Source: Sphingobium sp. CECT 9361 (GTDB lineage Bacteria; Pseudomonadota; Alphaproteobacteria; Sphingomonadales; Sphingomonadaceae). From it: DNA of 64,000 nucleotides. Below, in pieces: positions 45,244-55,548 of the stretch. Within the stretch, counting starts at the first letter, position 1. Each line of letters opens with the position of its first letter. Location of the stretch: NCBI RefSeq assembly GCF_918741285.1, contig NZ_CAKKNC010000001.1, forward strand, positions 1 through 64,000, written 5' to 3'. A program made the position numbers and the translations under genes. The notes beneath the pieces were generated by a model. That model was given only the letters and a program-made list of their open reading frames with translations. It was not told the DNA's origin and made no database searches.

Positions 45244-45316
45244 AAGCGAGGGCGCATAATCGAATATAGGCGCAAAGGCACTGTTTTTCCCGTCATTGGC
45301 TACCTATACAGGTTGC

Positions 45317-46465
45317 ATGAGTAGAAAATTCGGGTGGATGCCGCGATCGATCGCTGCAATGGTTCAAGGTCCATGGGGCAATAAGGATGGCGGCAGTGGT
45401 GGGGGCGGAAGCTCAGGCGGCGGCGAAGGCGGCGGCAATGACGGCCCGCGCAATCCGTGGACCCAGCCGACCGGCGGCAACCGCCCGCAGCAGGGACGTG
45501 GCCCCTCCGCGATAGAAGAGCTGTTCCGCAAGGGCCGCGAAAGTTTCGGCGGCGGCGGTGGTGGCGGCTTTGGCGGGATGCCGCAGCGCCCCGACGGCAA
45601 GCCTTTGTGGCCCATCGGCATCGGCCTGATCGTGCTGATATGGCTGGCGCTGACCTGCATCCATCGCGTCGGACCGCAGGAACGCGGCGTCGCGATGATG
45701 CTGGGCAAATATAGCCGGACCTTGTCGCCGGGCATCAGCATCACTTTGCCCGCGCCGCTGGAAACTGTGCAGACGGTCGATGTCGAGGAAATCCGTACCA
45801 TCGACATTGGATCGACCAGCGCGGAAGCCGAAAACCTGATGCTGACCGGCGATCAGAACATCATCGACCTCGCTTATTCGGTACGCTGGAACATCAGCAA
45901 GCCTGAGCTGTACATGTTCCAATTGTCCGACCCGGACAGCGCAATCCGCGAAGTCGCTGAAAGCGCCATGCGCTCGGTCGTCGCCAGCGTCAGCCTGGAC
46001 GAAGCACTGGGCGCAGGCCGTACCGGCATCGAGCAGCAGGTCGAGCAGCGGATGCAGGAAATCCTCGACACCTATCGTTCCGGCGTGCGGGTGCAGGGTG
46101 TCGCCATCAAGCAGGCCGATCCGCCATCGGCAGTCAACGATGCGTTCAAGGGCGTGTCGGCGGCGCAGCAGGCAGCGCAGACCGATCTCAATCAGGCCCG
46201 CGCCTATGCGCAGCAGCAGACCGCCCGTGCGCAGGGTGAAGCCGCGCAGTTCGACAAGACCTATGAGCAATATAAGCTGTCGCCCGAAGTGACTCGCCGC
46301 CGCATGTATTACGAAACGATGGAGCAGGTGCTGGGTAATCTGGACAAGACGATTGTCGAGACCGGCAATGTAACGCCCTATCTGCCGCTTCCCGAAATCA
46401 AGCGCCGCGCGGTGACCCCGCCCGCAACCGCAGGCGCTGTGCCTGCTCAGCAGGGAACGCGATAA
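45317..46465 (+). CDS. hflK: FtsH protease modulator HflK
   Basis: A 382-aa membrane protein of the SPFH/band-7 family. A Gly/Asn-rich cytoplasmic N-terminus (GPWGNKDGGSGGGG) is followed by one membrane helix (LWPIGIGLIVLIWLALTCIH), the band-7 domain from GPQERGVAMMLGKYSR, and a Gln/Ala-rich coiled coil (AAQQAAQTDLNQARAYAQQQ). HflK with HflC forms a cage around FtsH and limits its proteolysis. The ATG at 45317 (after CAGG) is taken; an upstream TTG and later ATGs at 45338 or 45359 are possible. It overlaps hflC by one base. Confidence 0.94.
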   Translation: MSRKFGWMPRSIAAMVQGPWGNKDGGSGGGGSSGGGEGGGNDGPRNPWTQPTGGNRPQQGRGPSAIEELFRKGRESFGGGGGGGFGGMPQRPDGKPLWPIGIGLIVLIWLALTCIHRVGPQERGVAMMLGKYSRTLSPGISITLPAPLETVQTVDVEEIRTIDIGSTSAEAENLMLTGDQNIIDLAYSVRWNISKPELYMFQLSDPDSAIREVAESAMRSVVASVSLDEALGAGRTGIEQQVEQRMQEILDTYRSGVRVQGVAIKQADPPSAVNDAFKGVSAAQQAAQTDLNQARAYAQQQTARAQGEAAQFDKTYEQYKLSPEVTRRRMYYETMEQVLGNLDKTIVETGNVTPYLPLPEIKRRAVTPPATAGAVPAQQGTR

Positions 46466-47310
46466 TGCCCTCCATCATGAAAAACCCCATCGCCTTCGCG
46501 CTAGTCGCCATTGCGCTCCTGCTGCTGCTGGGCAGTACGATTTCCATCGTGCCGGAAACCCGGCAGGCTGTGATCGTGCGCTTTGGCGAGCCGGTGCGGA
46601 TCGTCAATCGCTATCGCCCCAATGAGCAGTTCGGTTACACGGGCGCTGGCATCATCGCGCGCCTGCCCTTTGCCGAGCAGATCGTGTGGATCGACAAGCG
46701 CGTGCTGTCGGTCGAGATGGAACGCCAGCAGGTGCTGTCCACCGATCAGTTGCGTTTGCAGGTCGATGCCTTTGCCCGCTATCGCATCGTCGATCCCCTG
46801 CGCATGTATATTTCGGCTGGTAGCGAAGATCGCGTGTCCGAAGCATTGCGCCCGATTCTAGGATCGGCGCTGCGCAACGAACTGGGCAAGCGGCCTTTCG
46901 CGGCGTTGCTCAGCCCCGAGCGGGGCCAGGTGATGCAGAACATCGAAGCGGGCCTCAATCGCGTGGCGCGCCAATATGGCGCTGAGATCGTGGACGTGCG
47001 GATCAAGCGCGCGGACCTGCCCGACGGTGCGCCGCTGGAAAGCGCGTTCCAGCGTATGCGGACCGCGCGTGAGCAGGAAGCGCTGACGATCCGGGCGCAA
47101 GGGGCCAAGCAGGCGCAGATCATTCGCGCCGAAGCCGACGCGAGCGCCGCACGCGTCTATGCCGAGAGCTTTGGGAAAGACCCGAATTTCTACGATTTCT
47201 ACCGCGCCATGCAAAGCTATCGCTACACGTTCGATCCGTCGCGTAGCGGCCAGACATCGGTCATATTGTCGCCCGACAACGACTTCCTGCGGGAGTTCCG
47301 CGGTAAATAG
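46465..47310 (+). CDS. hflC: FtsH protease modulator HflC
   Basis: A 281-aa SPFH/band-7 protein. An N-terminal membrane anchor (NPIAFALVAIALLLLLGSTI) is followed by SIVPETRQAVIVRFGEPVRI, the signature IDKRVLSVEMERQQVLSTD, and the C-terminal region with AQIIRAEADASAARVYAESF and FYDFYRAMQSYRYTF, diagnostic of HflC. Its start overlaps the hflK stop (TAATG). It is partner to HflK in the FtsH-regulating complex at the periplasmic face. Confidence 0.96.
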   Translation: MPSIMKNPIAFALVAIALLLLLGSTISIVPETRQAVIVRFGEPVRIVNRYRPNEQFGYTGAGIIARLPFAEQIVWIDKRVLSVEMERQQVLSTDQLRLQVDAFARYRIVDPLRMYISAGSEDRVSEALRPILGSALRNELGKRPFAALLSPERGQVMQNIEAGLNRVARQYGAEIVDVRIKRADLPDGAPLESAFQRMRTAREQEALTIRAQGAKQAQIIRAEADASAARVYAESFGKDPNFYDFYRAMQSYRYTFDPSRSGQTSVILSPDNDFLREFRGK

Positions 47311-47421
47311 CGATTATCCTGCGTTTCCGGCCCCCGCCGGGAACGTAGGTCATTCAATGTGGGTTAAGGAAAGACGAGGCATCGCAGGCATTCCTTCGGT
47401 CCCCACTTTTTCCATGAAGTC

Positions 47422-48945
47422 ATGAGAGGACATTCATTCGTGCGTTACGCTTATGCCATTACCGGAGCCTTGTTGCTGGGCGGCACTGCCATTGCCGTTA
47501 CGTCCAACCAGCCGCTCGGCGCACAAACCGCCCAGAATGAAGGCATGCAAGCTGCTGCGCCGCGCGGCGCGCCGGTCAGCTTCGCCGACATGGTGGAGAA
47601 ATTGCAGCCTGCGGTGGTCAATATATCGACCAAACAGCGCGTGAAGGTGCAGAATCCGTTCGCCGGAACGCCCTTTGGCGAGATGTTCGGTGCACCCGGT
47701 GGCGCGCCGCAGACACGGCAGGCGCAATCACTGGGATCGGGCTTCATCATTTCGGCGGACGGCTATGTCGTCACCAACAATCATGTGGTGGCACCGGGCG
47801 CAGAAGGTGCCACCATCGACAGCATCACCGTGACGCTGACCAATCGTGAGGAATATACTGCCAAGCTGGTGGGCCGCGATGTGGCGAGCGATCTGGCGGT
47901 GTTGAAGATCGAACCCAAAAAGCCGCTGCCGTTCGTGAAGTTCGGTGACAGCACCAAGGCACGCGTAGGCGACTGGGTGATTGCCATCGGCAATCCCTTC
48001 GGTCTGGGCGGCACAGTGACAGCAGGCATTATTTCTGCCGTGCATCGCAACACCGGCGGTGGCAGCGACCGCTTCCTGCAGACGGACGCTTCGATCAATC
48101 AGGGCAACTCCGGCGGCCCGATGTTCGACATGAACGGCAACGTCATCGGGATCAACAGCCAGATTCTGTCGCCTTCGGGCGGCAATGTCGGCATCGGCTT
48201 TTCGATTCCCTCGGAACAGGCCGTTCCGGTCATCGAAACGCTGCGCAAGGGGCAGAGCGTCAAGCGCGGCTATCTGGGCGTGCAGATCACGCCGCTGTCC
48301 GAAGACATTGCCGATTCGCTGGGCCTCGCCAAGAATCGCGGTGAGTTCATACAGGGTGTCGAGCCGGGTCAGGGCGCGGACAAGGCCGGGATCAAGGCTG
48401 GCGATGTCATCGTGAAGGTCAACAATCGCGAAGTGACGCCGGATGAGACATTGTCCTTCATCGTCGCCAACCTGCCCATCGGATCGCGCGTGCCCATCGA
48501 GCTGATCCGTAACGGTCAACGCCAGACAGTGACGGCAGTGGTTGCAGAGCGTCCGCCCGAAGACCAGTTGAATGCCTTTGCGCAGCAGGGCGATGACGAC
48601 TTCAACAATCCGCAGGATCAGCCCGATACAGGCGCAGCGGCGCAGCAGAGCCTGGGCGTCGCCGTCACGCCGCTGACCGCCGCCATCGCGCGCCAACTGG
48701 GTGTTGCGGCGGATACGCGCGGTGTCGTCATCACGACCGTTGATCCATCGACCGATGCGGGATCGAAGGGTCTGCGCCGGGGCGACATCATCCTGTCGGC
48801 CAATAATCGCCCGACGCTAAGCGAAGCGGACCTGAAGGCCGCCATCGCGCAGGTGACCGCAGCAGGGCGCAACGCCGTGCTGTTGCAGGTGCTGCGCCGC
48901 GGCCAGCCCGCGACCTTCATCGGAATCCGCTTGCGCGACAAGTAA
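47422..48945 (+). CDS. degP: Do/DegP family periplasmic serine protease
   Basis: A 507-aa protein: signal peptide (YAYAITGALLLGGTAIAVTS), trypsin-like domain with catalytic His (VTNNHVVAPG, near 120), Asp (ASDLAVLKIE, near 157) and Ser (NQGNSGGPMFDM, near 230), then two PDZ domains (about 275-370 and 400-500; GYLGVQITPLSEDIADSLG and GVAVTPLTAAIARQLGV). It degrades or refolds damaged envelope proteins. GTG at 47440, better spaced from GAGGAC, is a possible start. It follows hflKC, as is usual in alphaproteobacteria. Confidence 0.95.
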   Translation: MRGHSFVRYAYAITGALLLGGTAIAVTSNQPLGAQTAQNEGMQAAAPRGAPVSFADMVEKLQPAVVNISTKQRVKVQNPFAGTPFGEMFGAPGGAPQTRQAQSLGSGFIISADGYVVTNNHVVAPGAEGATIDSITVTLTNREEYTAKLVGRDVASDLAVLKIEPKKPLPFVKFGDSTKARVGDWVIAIGNPFGLGGTVTAGIISAVHRNTGGGSDRFLQTDASINQGNSGGPMFDMNGNVIGINSQILSPSGGNVGIGFSIPSEQAVPVIETLRKGQSVKRGYLGVQITPLSEDIADSLGLAKNRGEFIQGVEPGQGADKAGIKAGDVIVKVNNREVTPDETLSFIVANLPIGSRVPIELIRNGQRQTVTAVVAERPPEDQLNAFAQQGDDDFNNPQDQPDTGAAAQQSLGVAVTPLTAAIARQLGVAADTRGVVITTVDPSTDAGSKGLRRGDIILSANNRPTLSEADLKAAIAQVTAAGRNAVLLQVLRRGQPATFIGIRLRDK

Positions 48946-49040
48946 TCGCGTAATCATACGGTTTCCGGCTCCCCGTCCGGCCTTCCCATGATCGCCTCTC
49001 AAGGCTAATCTGCGGGAATGCGCTGGATGGGGAGTTTTTC

Positions 49041-50669
49041 ATGAGTGACGGTATTTTCCTCGGGCTGGCCCCCAATGCGTCCGGTGGCACCCCGCAATCG
49101 CTCAACCTGAAACGCGCCAACCGGCATGGCCTGATCGCGGGCGCGACCGGCACTGGCAAGACCGTGACCTTGCAGGGGATTGCCGAAGGATTTTCCGCAG
49201 CGGGCGTGCCGGTGTTCGTTTCTGACGTGAAAGGCGATTTGTCGGGCATATCGATGGCCGGATCGCCGACGTTCAAAAATGCCGATAAGCTGGTGGCGCG
49301 GGCGCAGGAAATCGGGCTGGAAAACTACGCCTATTCCGACAACCCGGCGATCTTCTGGGATCTGTATGGCGAACAGGGGCATCCGATCCGCACGACGATC
49401 AGCGAGATGGGGCCGCTGCTGCTTGCGCGGCTGATGAACCTCAACGAGACGCAGGAAGGCGTGCTGTCCATTGCTTTTCGCTATGCCGATGAGGAAGGGC
49501 TGTTGCTGCTCGATCTGGGCGATTTGCAGGCGATGCTGGCCTATTGCGCGGAAAATGCCGATATGCTGTCGGCCAAATATGGCAATGTGACCAAGGCGAG
49601 CGTGGGGACGATCCAGCGGCAGTTGCTGCAACTCGACAGCCAGGGTGGCGCGCATTTCTTCGGTGAGCCTGCGCTCGACATCCACGATTTCCTGAAAACC
49701 GACGAGCAGGGGCGCGGCTACATCAACGTGCTGGCCGCCGATAAGCTGATGCAAAGCCCGAAGCTCTATTCGACGTTCCTGCTGTGGTTGCTGTCCGAAC
49801 TGTTCGAGACGCTGCCCGAAGTCGGCGATCCGGAAAAGCCGGTGCTCGTGTTCTTCTTCGATGAAGCGCATTTGCTGTTCGACGATGCGCCCAAGGCGCT
49901 GACCGACAAGATCGAACAGGTGGTGCGGCTGATCCGGTCGAAGGGCGTGGGCGTCTATTTCATCACGCAGAACCCGATCGATATTCCCGAAGAGGTGGCG
50001 GGCCAGTTGGGCAACCGGGTGCAACATGCGCTGCGCGCCTTCACCCCGCGCGACCAGAAGGCGATCAAGGCCGCGGCGGAGACGTTCCGGATCAATCCCG
50101 ACCTCGACATTGCGACGGCGATCACGGAGTTGAAGACGGGCGAGGCGTTGGTGTCGGTGTTGCAGGAGGACGGATCGCCGTCCATCGTGCAGCGGACGCT
50201 CATCGCGCCGCCGCGTTCACGGCTGGGTCCGGTGACGCCGAAGGAGCGCGCGATCATCCAGTCGATCTCGCCAGTGTCGGGCAAATATGACGATGCGGTG
50301 GACCGAGAATCCGCCGAGGAGATATTGGCGGCGCGCGGTAATGCGGCTGCGGCAGCGGCCACTGCTGCCAAAGCGCAGGCGGAGTCGGACAAGGCGGCCG
50401 CAGCGCAAGCCAAAGTCGAAGCGAAGCAGCGAGAGCAGCAACTCAAGGAGCAGGCCCGCGCCGATGCCGCCGCTGCGCGCGAAGCGGCCAAGCCCTCGGT
50501 TCTGGGCAAGGCCGTCCAGTCCGCCACCCGTTCCGCCGCGTCAACTGTGGGGCGTCAGGTCGCCAATGAACTGAGCAAGGCGGTGTTCGGCGGATCGAGC
50601 CGCAAGTCGACATCCGGCGGAATCGCAGGGCGACTGGTGCGCGGGATATTGGGCGGGCTGTTTAAGTGA
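49041..50669 (+). CDS. HerA-like (DUF853) helicase-domain ATPase
   Basis: A 542-aa P-loop ATPase. Walker A GATGTGKT is at about 34-41, Walker B/DEx[14 protein letters not shown] near 268-280, and [20 protein letters not shown] is typical of the YjgR/DUF853 family. The C-terminus (about 420-500) is a Lys/Ala/Glu-rich coiled coil followed by a Gly-rich end ([16 protein letters not shown]). Family members are HerA/FtsK-like but their role is unproven. A downstream GTG overlaps the stop, coupling a small gene. Confidence 0.93.
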   Translation: MSDGIFLGLAPNASGGTPQSLNLKRANRHGLIAGATGTGKTVTLQGIAEGFSAAGVPVFVSDVKGDLSGISMAGSPTFKNADKLVARAQEIGLENYAYSDNPAIFWDLYGEQGHPIRTTISEMGPLLLARLMNLNETQEGVLSIAFRYADEEGLLLLDLGDLQAMLAYCAENADMLSAKYGNVTKASVGTIQRQLLQLDSQGGAHFFGEPALDIHDFLKTDEQGRGYINVLAADKLMQSPKLYSTFLLWLLSELFETLPEVGDPEKPVLVFFFDEAHLLFDDAPKALTDKIEQVVRLIRSKGVGVYFITQNPIDIPEEVAGQLGNRVQHALRAFTPRDQKAIKAAAETFRINPDLDIATAITELKTGEALVSVLQEDGSPSIVQRTLIAPPRSRLGPVTPKERAIIQSISPVSGKYDDAVDRESAEEILAARGNAAAAAATAAKAQAESDKAAAAQAKVEAKQREQQLKEQARADAAAAREAAKPSVLGKAVQSATRSAASTVGRQVANELSKAVFGGSSRKSTSGGIAGRLVRGILGGLFK

Positions 50670-51049
50670 TCGCGCGAATTTGCATGATGCTTTCTGCCTT
50701 TGCCCTGGTTGCCGCCCGCGATGAGTCGAAGACTACAACTGCACCGCAGCGGATTTCAGCAGCGCAAAAATGGGTTGGTTTGTACGACGGCGGACAGATG
50801 GAGCTGGCCGCACAATTGGAATTGCGTGCCGATGGGCATTTTGGTTTTGCGCTGAGCTATGGCGCGCTGGATGAGGCAGCCGAGGGGCGGTGGCAGATCA
50901 GTGGCGATGGCATACAACTGACGCCCGAACGCTATATCTCCAACGATCCGAACAATCGCGATCAGCAATTCGGCTATTCGACACTGACGATAGCGGGAGA
51001 GAGCCTTACTCTCTCCCGCTATGGCCTTTCACTGCAGTTTACGCGGTAA
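50666..51049 (+). CDS. Hypothetical exported protein
   Basis: A 127-aa protein coupled to the HerA-like gene (GTGA overlap). The hydrophobic N-terminus ([13 protein letters not shown]) could be a short signal peptide. The mature part ([40 protein letters not shown]) looks like a small beta-rich domain, similar in style to copper-resistance NlpE-like or lipocalin-like folds. Not assigned to a family. Start could also be the ATG at about 50684. Confidence 0.6.
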   Translation: MIARICMMLSAFALVAARDESKTTTAPQRISAAQKWVGLYDGGQMELAAQLELRADGHFGFALSYGALDEAAEGRWQISGDGIQLTPERYISNDPNNRDQQFGYSTLTIAGESLTLSRYGLSLQFTR

Positions 51050-51057
51050 TTGCGCGA

Positions 51058-53796
51058 TCAGAAGTTGAACCGGACGCCGCCGGTGTAGCGCCGACCGAAG
51101 CGTTCCCATTCAATGGTATATTTCGACGACTGAACATAACGGCGACCCGGCTGATTGAGCAGGTTCGAAGCGTCAGCGTAGATTTCAAAATTCGGTGTGA
51201 TGGCGTAACGGATCGAGAAATCCATTTCGTCGTCGGCCGCCCAATATTGTGCCCCGCCGTCGGCGGCTGCCCCCAGCGAATCGAGCCATGCCGTGCGCTT
51301 TTGATAGTTAAGGCGCATCGAGAGGCCATATTTCTCATAATAGCCGCCGATGTTGTAAACGACGTCCGATGTGCCGGGTAGCGAAAATTTGCTGCCATTC
51401 GGCGCGGTTGCACTGCTCTTGTTGAAGGTCACATTGGCCGAGATACCGAAGCCGCCCATCCAGTCTGGCAGGCCGAGGCTCTGAGTATAGGGTTCAAGTT
51501 GCTGTTGTACCGCAGCTTCCGCGCCGTAGATGTAGCCATCGCCACCGTTGACGATGGTGCTGAAAAGATATTGTGAGCGATCGACGGTACCGCTGTTCAA
51601 CACATCGGAGTTAAAGGTGCGGCTGTCGTCGAACAGGACGTCTTTGACCTTCTTGTAGAAAGCACCGACCATCACATAGCCTTGCGGCTGGACATACCAT
51701 TCGAAATAGCCATCGACACCGAAGGCCCGCTCCGGCTTAGCATCAGGGTTACCACCCGAAACGGTAAGGTTGGAATCGTTGAACGTGAAGTTCGGCCGCA
51801 ATTGATCGTAATCGGGACGCGCCGCGCCGGAATTGAACGACAGCCGCAGCTTCTTGTCGGTGGCCACATCGAAATTGAAGTGCAGGCTGGGATAAACCAG
51901 CGTCAAATCGTTTTCGACTTGGATGGGTGTGGCAGCGCTGCCGTTGACGAAGGCTTGTCCACGGTTCTTGATATGCTCGATACGTGCGCCGCCCAGGATG
52001 CTGCCCCAGTCATACGCAACCCGGCCCATAACGTAAGCCGAATAGACCTGCTCACGGACGTTGTAGAAATTGCCGTACAGCGTGTTGTATGTCGCGACGG
52101 TCTTTGCCTTTTCGACATTGGCCCGCATTTTGGCCATATCGAAATAGCGGAAGGTGTAGCCCAGCGGGATTTTACCTTTGAACGGGGTGTCGAGCGAGTC
52201 CGGCAGGAAGGTGCTGCTAATCCCCAGCGCGGCAGCCTGCGTCGCGTTGATCGACAACTGCGCTTCGTTCGCTTCCTTTGTGCGCTGGTCGAAGCGACCG
52301 CCGATGGTGATCGTTCCTTCGCCACCCAACATCGCCATGTCGCGGCTAAGATCGAATTTAGCGGTATAGGCTTTGGTAATATCGACAAAATCGCTGGATG
52401 TCAGCGACGTCAAGGGACGCGCGAAATCGTCTATGTTGGTGACCGGCGCGCCCGCGCTGAAACGGCCGCCGCTGCTGAGGGTACGGAACAACTGCACCTT
52501 GGCAAGCTGCGGGTCGGACAGATCGTAGGCGACCGTGGGACGTGCCGTGCGCGTCGAGGGACTCTCATAGCGGGCTTCGCCCACGACAGAGCGATCATCC
52601 TTGGCGCGGGTGTAATTCAGGCGCCAGCCCAGTTTCCATCCTTCGCCAAATTCATGGTCGCCGCCCAACGTATTGGTGAAGATCGACTGTTCGAACGCAC
52701 GTAGCGTTGCGCGCTGGTTGATGTCGATTCCGTACACCGTTCCCTTGAGCGGGGTATTGCCGATGCAGAGATCGGCATAACCGCTGGTCGTTGCGCTGGT
52801 CGACGGGGTGATGGTGCAACCGGCAGTCGTTTTGTTGTCGCTCTGCTTGTCGTCAAGATCGAAGATATAGTTGTCGCGCGCTTCGTCGTCGGTGAACGTC
52901 GTGAAGATCGATTCCACGAAGATGCGATGATCTGCACTCGGTTTCCAATCCAGGCGACCGGAATAGGAATAGTTTTTGCGCGTCAGGCGATACAGCTTGT
53001 TTTCAGTTTCCTTCGCCCAGATGCGATCGGCAGCGCCTGGCTGAACGTCTTGCGATACCTGTTCCCAATCTGTCTCGAAATTATCGGTGATCATGTCGCG
53101 CTGATAGTAGCTGCCAGAGGCCAGCAGACCGATCTCGCCGATGCCGGTATCCCAGCGGTTCGAAACGACCAATTGCCCTTCATATTCCTGCCGCTTGCCG
53201 AGTTCGACATAGCCGCCGCCCAGCTTGCCCGCGATATGGAAGCCCGTGTAGTCGAAGGCCGAACGCGTCTTTACGTCGACGTTACCCGCCACCGTTTCGC
53301 CGGTCATGTCAGGCGTCACCGCCTTGCGCACGATGATCTGCGACGCAATGGCCGATGGAATACTGTCATAGCGCGTGTCGCGCCCTTCGGGGCTGACGAT
53401 GGCGATGCCGTCGATCGACAATGTCGTCCAGTTGATCGGCGCGCCGCGCAAGCTGATATAGCGTGCCTGACCCTGATCCCGCTGCACCGCGACACCGGGA
53501 AGACGACCGGCGGCCTGTGCAATGTTCTGGTCAGGCAGGCGACCCACCGAGTCGGATGCCGCCACGGCAACAAGCGAGTCCGAGTTACGCTGCACTACCA
53601 ATGCGGCAGATTCGGACTCCGCAATCGGGCGCGCACCGTTGACAACAATAACATCGCCTTCGCCGCTTTCATCCGCGGCGGTTGGTGCGACATCCTGTGC
53701 CTGAAGCGGCGTGGCAATAAGTGCAAGACCGACGGCCACAATGGCGCGCGTAGCTACGGATGCGCGCAGATGCGCGCTTCCCGTTGTCTTTGTCAT
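51058..53796 (-). CDS. TonB-dependent outer-membrane receptor
   Basis: A 912-aa receptor from the ATG at 53796, which has GGGGG eight bases upstream and gives a signal peptide ending IATPLQAQD. A TonB-box-like GDVIVVNGA is followed by a plug domain (PDQNIAQAAGRLPGVAVQRD, YISLRGAPINWTTLSIDGI) and a 22-strand barrel ending RRYTGGVRFNF. There is no STN domain. It is divergent from the phytase across a 197-base region. This pairing suggests import of phytate breakdown products or an organic-phosphate ligand; that is an inference from context. Confidence 0.93.
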   Translation of the reverse strand: MTKTTGSAHLRASVATRAIVAVGLALIATPLQAQDVAPTAADESGEGDVIVVNGARPIAESESAALVVQRNSDSLVAVAASDSVGRLPDQNIAQAAGRLPGVAVQRDQGQARYISLRGAPINWTTLSIDGIAIVSPEGRDTRYDSIPSAIASQIIVRKAVTPDMTGETVAGNVDVKTRSAFDYTGFHIAGKLGGGYVELGKRQEYEGQLVVSNRWDTGIGEIGLLASGSYYQRDMITDNFETDWEQVSQDVQPGAADRIWAKETENKLYRLTRKNYSYSGRLDWKPSADHRIFVESIFTTFTDDEARDNYIFDLDDKQSDNKTTAGCTITPSTSATTSGYADLCIGNTPLKGTVYGIDINQRATLRAFEQSIFTNTLGGDHEFGEGWKLGWRLNYTRAKDDRSVVGEARYESPSTRTARPTVAYDLSDPQLAKVQLFRTLSSGGRFSAGAPVTNIDDFARPLTSLTSSDFVDITKAYTAKFDLSRDMAMLGGEGTITIGGRFDQRTKEANEAQLSINATQAAALGISSTFLPDSLDTPFKGKIPLGYTFRYFDMAKMRANVEKAKTVATYNTLYGNFYNVREQVYSAYVMGRVAYDWGSILGGARIEHIKNRGQAFVNGSAATPIQVENDLTLVYPSLHFNFDVATDKKLRLSFNSGAARPDYDQLRPNFTFNDSNLTVSGGNPDAKPERAFGVDGYFEWYVQPQGYVMVGAFYKKVKDVLFDDSRTFNSDVLNSGTVDRSQYLFSTIVNGGDGYIYGAEAAVQQQLEPYTQSLGLPDWMGGFGISANVTFNKSSATAPNGSKFSLPGTSDVVYNIGGYYEKYGLSMRLNYQKRTAWLDSLGAAADGGAQYWAADDEMDFSIRYAITPNFEIYADASNLLNQPGRRYVQSSKYTIEWERFGRRYTGGVRFNF

Positions 53797-53874
53797 CAGA
53801 TTTCCCCCATTCGAAACTACTACGTTCGTGAGCGGGGCCATATGCAATGCGATTTACAGCACAGCGTCGTCATG

Positions 53875-53912
53875 ATGACAGATCGATGACGTTTCATTTC
53901 CAAATGATGACA
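53875..53912 (-). promoter_or_regulatory. PhoB-box-like direct repeats
   Basis: On the minus strand GTCAT occurs three times, ending about 80 to 112 bases upstream of the receptor start. Two copies (CGTCATCGATCTGTCAT, 53875-53891) are spaced 11 bases, as in a Pho box; the third is 21 bases further. They may serve the receptor, the divergent phytase, or both. Confidence 0.4.
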
Positions 53913-53993
53913 TATTTCATGGGCATCGACGCAAAGTCGTCATCATTGTGAAACAACCCGGCGTCACGAACCGCTTCGACGATATTTGGGGGC

Positions 53994-55088
53994 ATGGTTA
54001 TGACGGCAGCGACACTGCGGCGGTTGCGCGGATCGATGATAGCGATGGCGGTGGCGAGTGTGGCGCTATCCGCCTGTGCGCCGACCGAGATCCCGGTCGA
54101 AGTCCGCATCGCCAATGCCGCGCCCGCCGTTTCGGTACGGGCACGGGGGGAGACGGTGCCGGTGGGCACGACCAATGCCGATGCGGCTGACGATCCGGCG
54201 ATCTGGCGCAATGCCGCCAATCCTGCAGAGAGCCTGATCGTAGGCACGGACAAGAAAGCGGGCGTCTATGTCTATGGGCTGGATGGCAAGGTCCGCGACT
54301 TCTCCAATGCCGGCGCTGTCAATAACATTGACCTGCGCGATACTGTGACGATCAATGGCGCGCCGGGCATATTGGTGGCGGCGAGCGACCGCAACGATCT
54401 GGCCAATGCCAAGCTGGCGCTGTTCCGGCTCGACCCGGCGACCGCGAAGCTGGCGCCGCTGGGTAAAGTCGATGCCGGAGCCGGGGAAGCCTATGGCGTG
54501 TGCTTCTATCAAGCGGCCGACGCGCTCTATGCGTTCATGGTGGCGAAGGATGGGACCATCAATCAGGTCGCCATCGATGCGTCCGGCGCGACGCCGACGG
54601 GGCGGATCGTGCGGACGCTGAAACTCGGCACACAGTCCGAAGGCTGCGCCGTCGATGAGCGGACCGGGCGGCTCTATGTGGCGGAGGAAGATGTCGGGCT
54701 GTGGCGCTTCGATGCCACTGCGAACGGATCGACGACGCCGGTGAAGATCGCGGCGGCCGACAATCGCAATATCGTGGCCGATGCCGAAGGCGTAGCGATT
54801 GCGCCTGTGGGCGAACGGGACGGCTATGTGATCGTGTCGAGTCAGGGGGACAATGCCTATGCGGTCTATCGGCTGACCGACGACAGCTATGTCGGGCGGT
54901 TCCGCATCGTTGATGGCATGATCGGCGGATCGGAGGAGACCGACGGCATCGACCTGATGCTCGGTGACTTCGGGCCGAATTATCCCGGCGGATTGTTCAT
55001 TGCGCAGGATGGCCACAACGCCGCCGCCGCGCAGAATTTCAAGCTGGTGGCGTGGGACGATATCGTAAAGGCGCTGGGCCTGAAATAA
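53994..55088 (+). CDS. Beta-propeller phytase, lipoprotein
   Basis: A 364-aa protein with a lipoprotein signal (lipobox ALSAC, Cys28) and GGGGG just before the ATG. The mature part shows phytase family blocks: DADDPAIWRN-like start (AADDPAIWRNAANPAESLIV), GTDKKAGVYVYGLDGK, NNIDLRD, SEGCAVDERTGRLYVAEEDV, and EGVAIAP ... GYVIVSSQGDNAYAVYRL, which hold the acidic calcium ligands. It releases phosphate from inositol phosphates at the cell surface or periplasm. Divergent from a TonB receptor. Confidence 0.93.
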   Translation: MVMTAATLRRLRGSMIAMAVASVALSACAPTEIPVEVRIANAAPAVSVRARGETVPVGTTNADAADDPAIWRNAANPAESLIVGTDKKAGVYVYGLDGKVRDFSNAGAVNNIDLRDTVTINGAPGILVAASDRNDLANAKLALFRLDPATAKLAPLGKVDAGAGEAYGVCFYQAADALYAFMVAKDGTINQVAIDASGATPTGRIVRTLKLGTQSEGCAVDERTGRLYVAEEDVGLWRFDATANGSTTPVKIAAADNRNIVADAEGVAIAPVGERDGYVIVSSQGDNAYAVYRLTDDSYVGRFRIVDGMIGGSEETDGIDLMLGDFGPNYPGGLFIAQDGHNAAAAQNFKLVAWDDIVKALGLK

Positions 55089-55094
55089 CGCGCC

Positions 55095-55493
55095 TTAGCC
55101 CTTCGGCAGAAACCGTTCCGCGATATCCTGTGCAATGCGCGCGGGGCGCAAGGTGACCGAATCGAGGCAGCACCAGCTCGATTTGACTTCGGCCAGCACC
55201 TCTTCGCCACGCTTGATAAGCGTTTCGTAGAAGGCCCGCGCGCCCTGCACCTTTTCCACGATCACCGTCGCAATGATGGGATCGTCCAGAAAGGCAGGTT
55301 TGCGATAGGTTATCTCATGCTTGAGCGCGACCCACAGATGCTCTGCGACGGCAGCGGGCGGCGCAATTTTTTCCCAATGGGCGACCACCGCTTCCTGTAC
55401 CCACTTCAAATAATGGGCATTATTGACGTGGCCCATGAAATCGATGTCTTCGGGCAGCACGGCAATGTTGTGGTGGTGAACGGCTGAGGTCAT
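55095..55493 (-). CDS. Acyl-CoA thioesterase (4-hydroxybenzoyl-CoA thioesterase/YbgC type)
   Basis: A 132-aa single hot-dog domain. LPEDIDFMGHVNNAHYLKWV holds the family motif with the catalytic-type Asp and NN-Y, followed by HEITYRKPAFLDDPIIATVI and RGEEVLAEVKSSWCCLD, typical of YbgC/FadM-like thioesterases hydrolysing acyl-CoAs. It stands convergent with the phytase, with only 6 bases between stops. Substrate length unknown. Confidence 0.88.
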   Translation of the reverse strand: MTSAVHHHNIAVLPEDIDFMGHVNNAHYLKWVQEAVVAHWEKIAPPAAVAEHLWVALKHEITYRKPAFLDDPIIATVIVEKVQGARAFYETLIKRGEEVLAEVKSSWCCLDSVTLRPARIAQDIAERFLPKG

Positions 55494-55548
55494 GTGCTGA
55501 CATTAGTGTAAGTCGGGCGAAAATGCCAGCGGCGTCTTTACCCCTACG

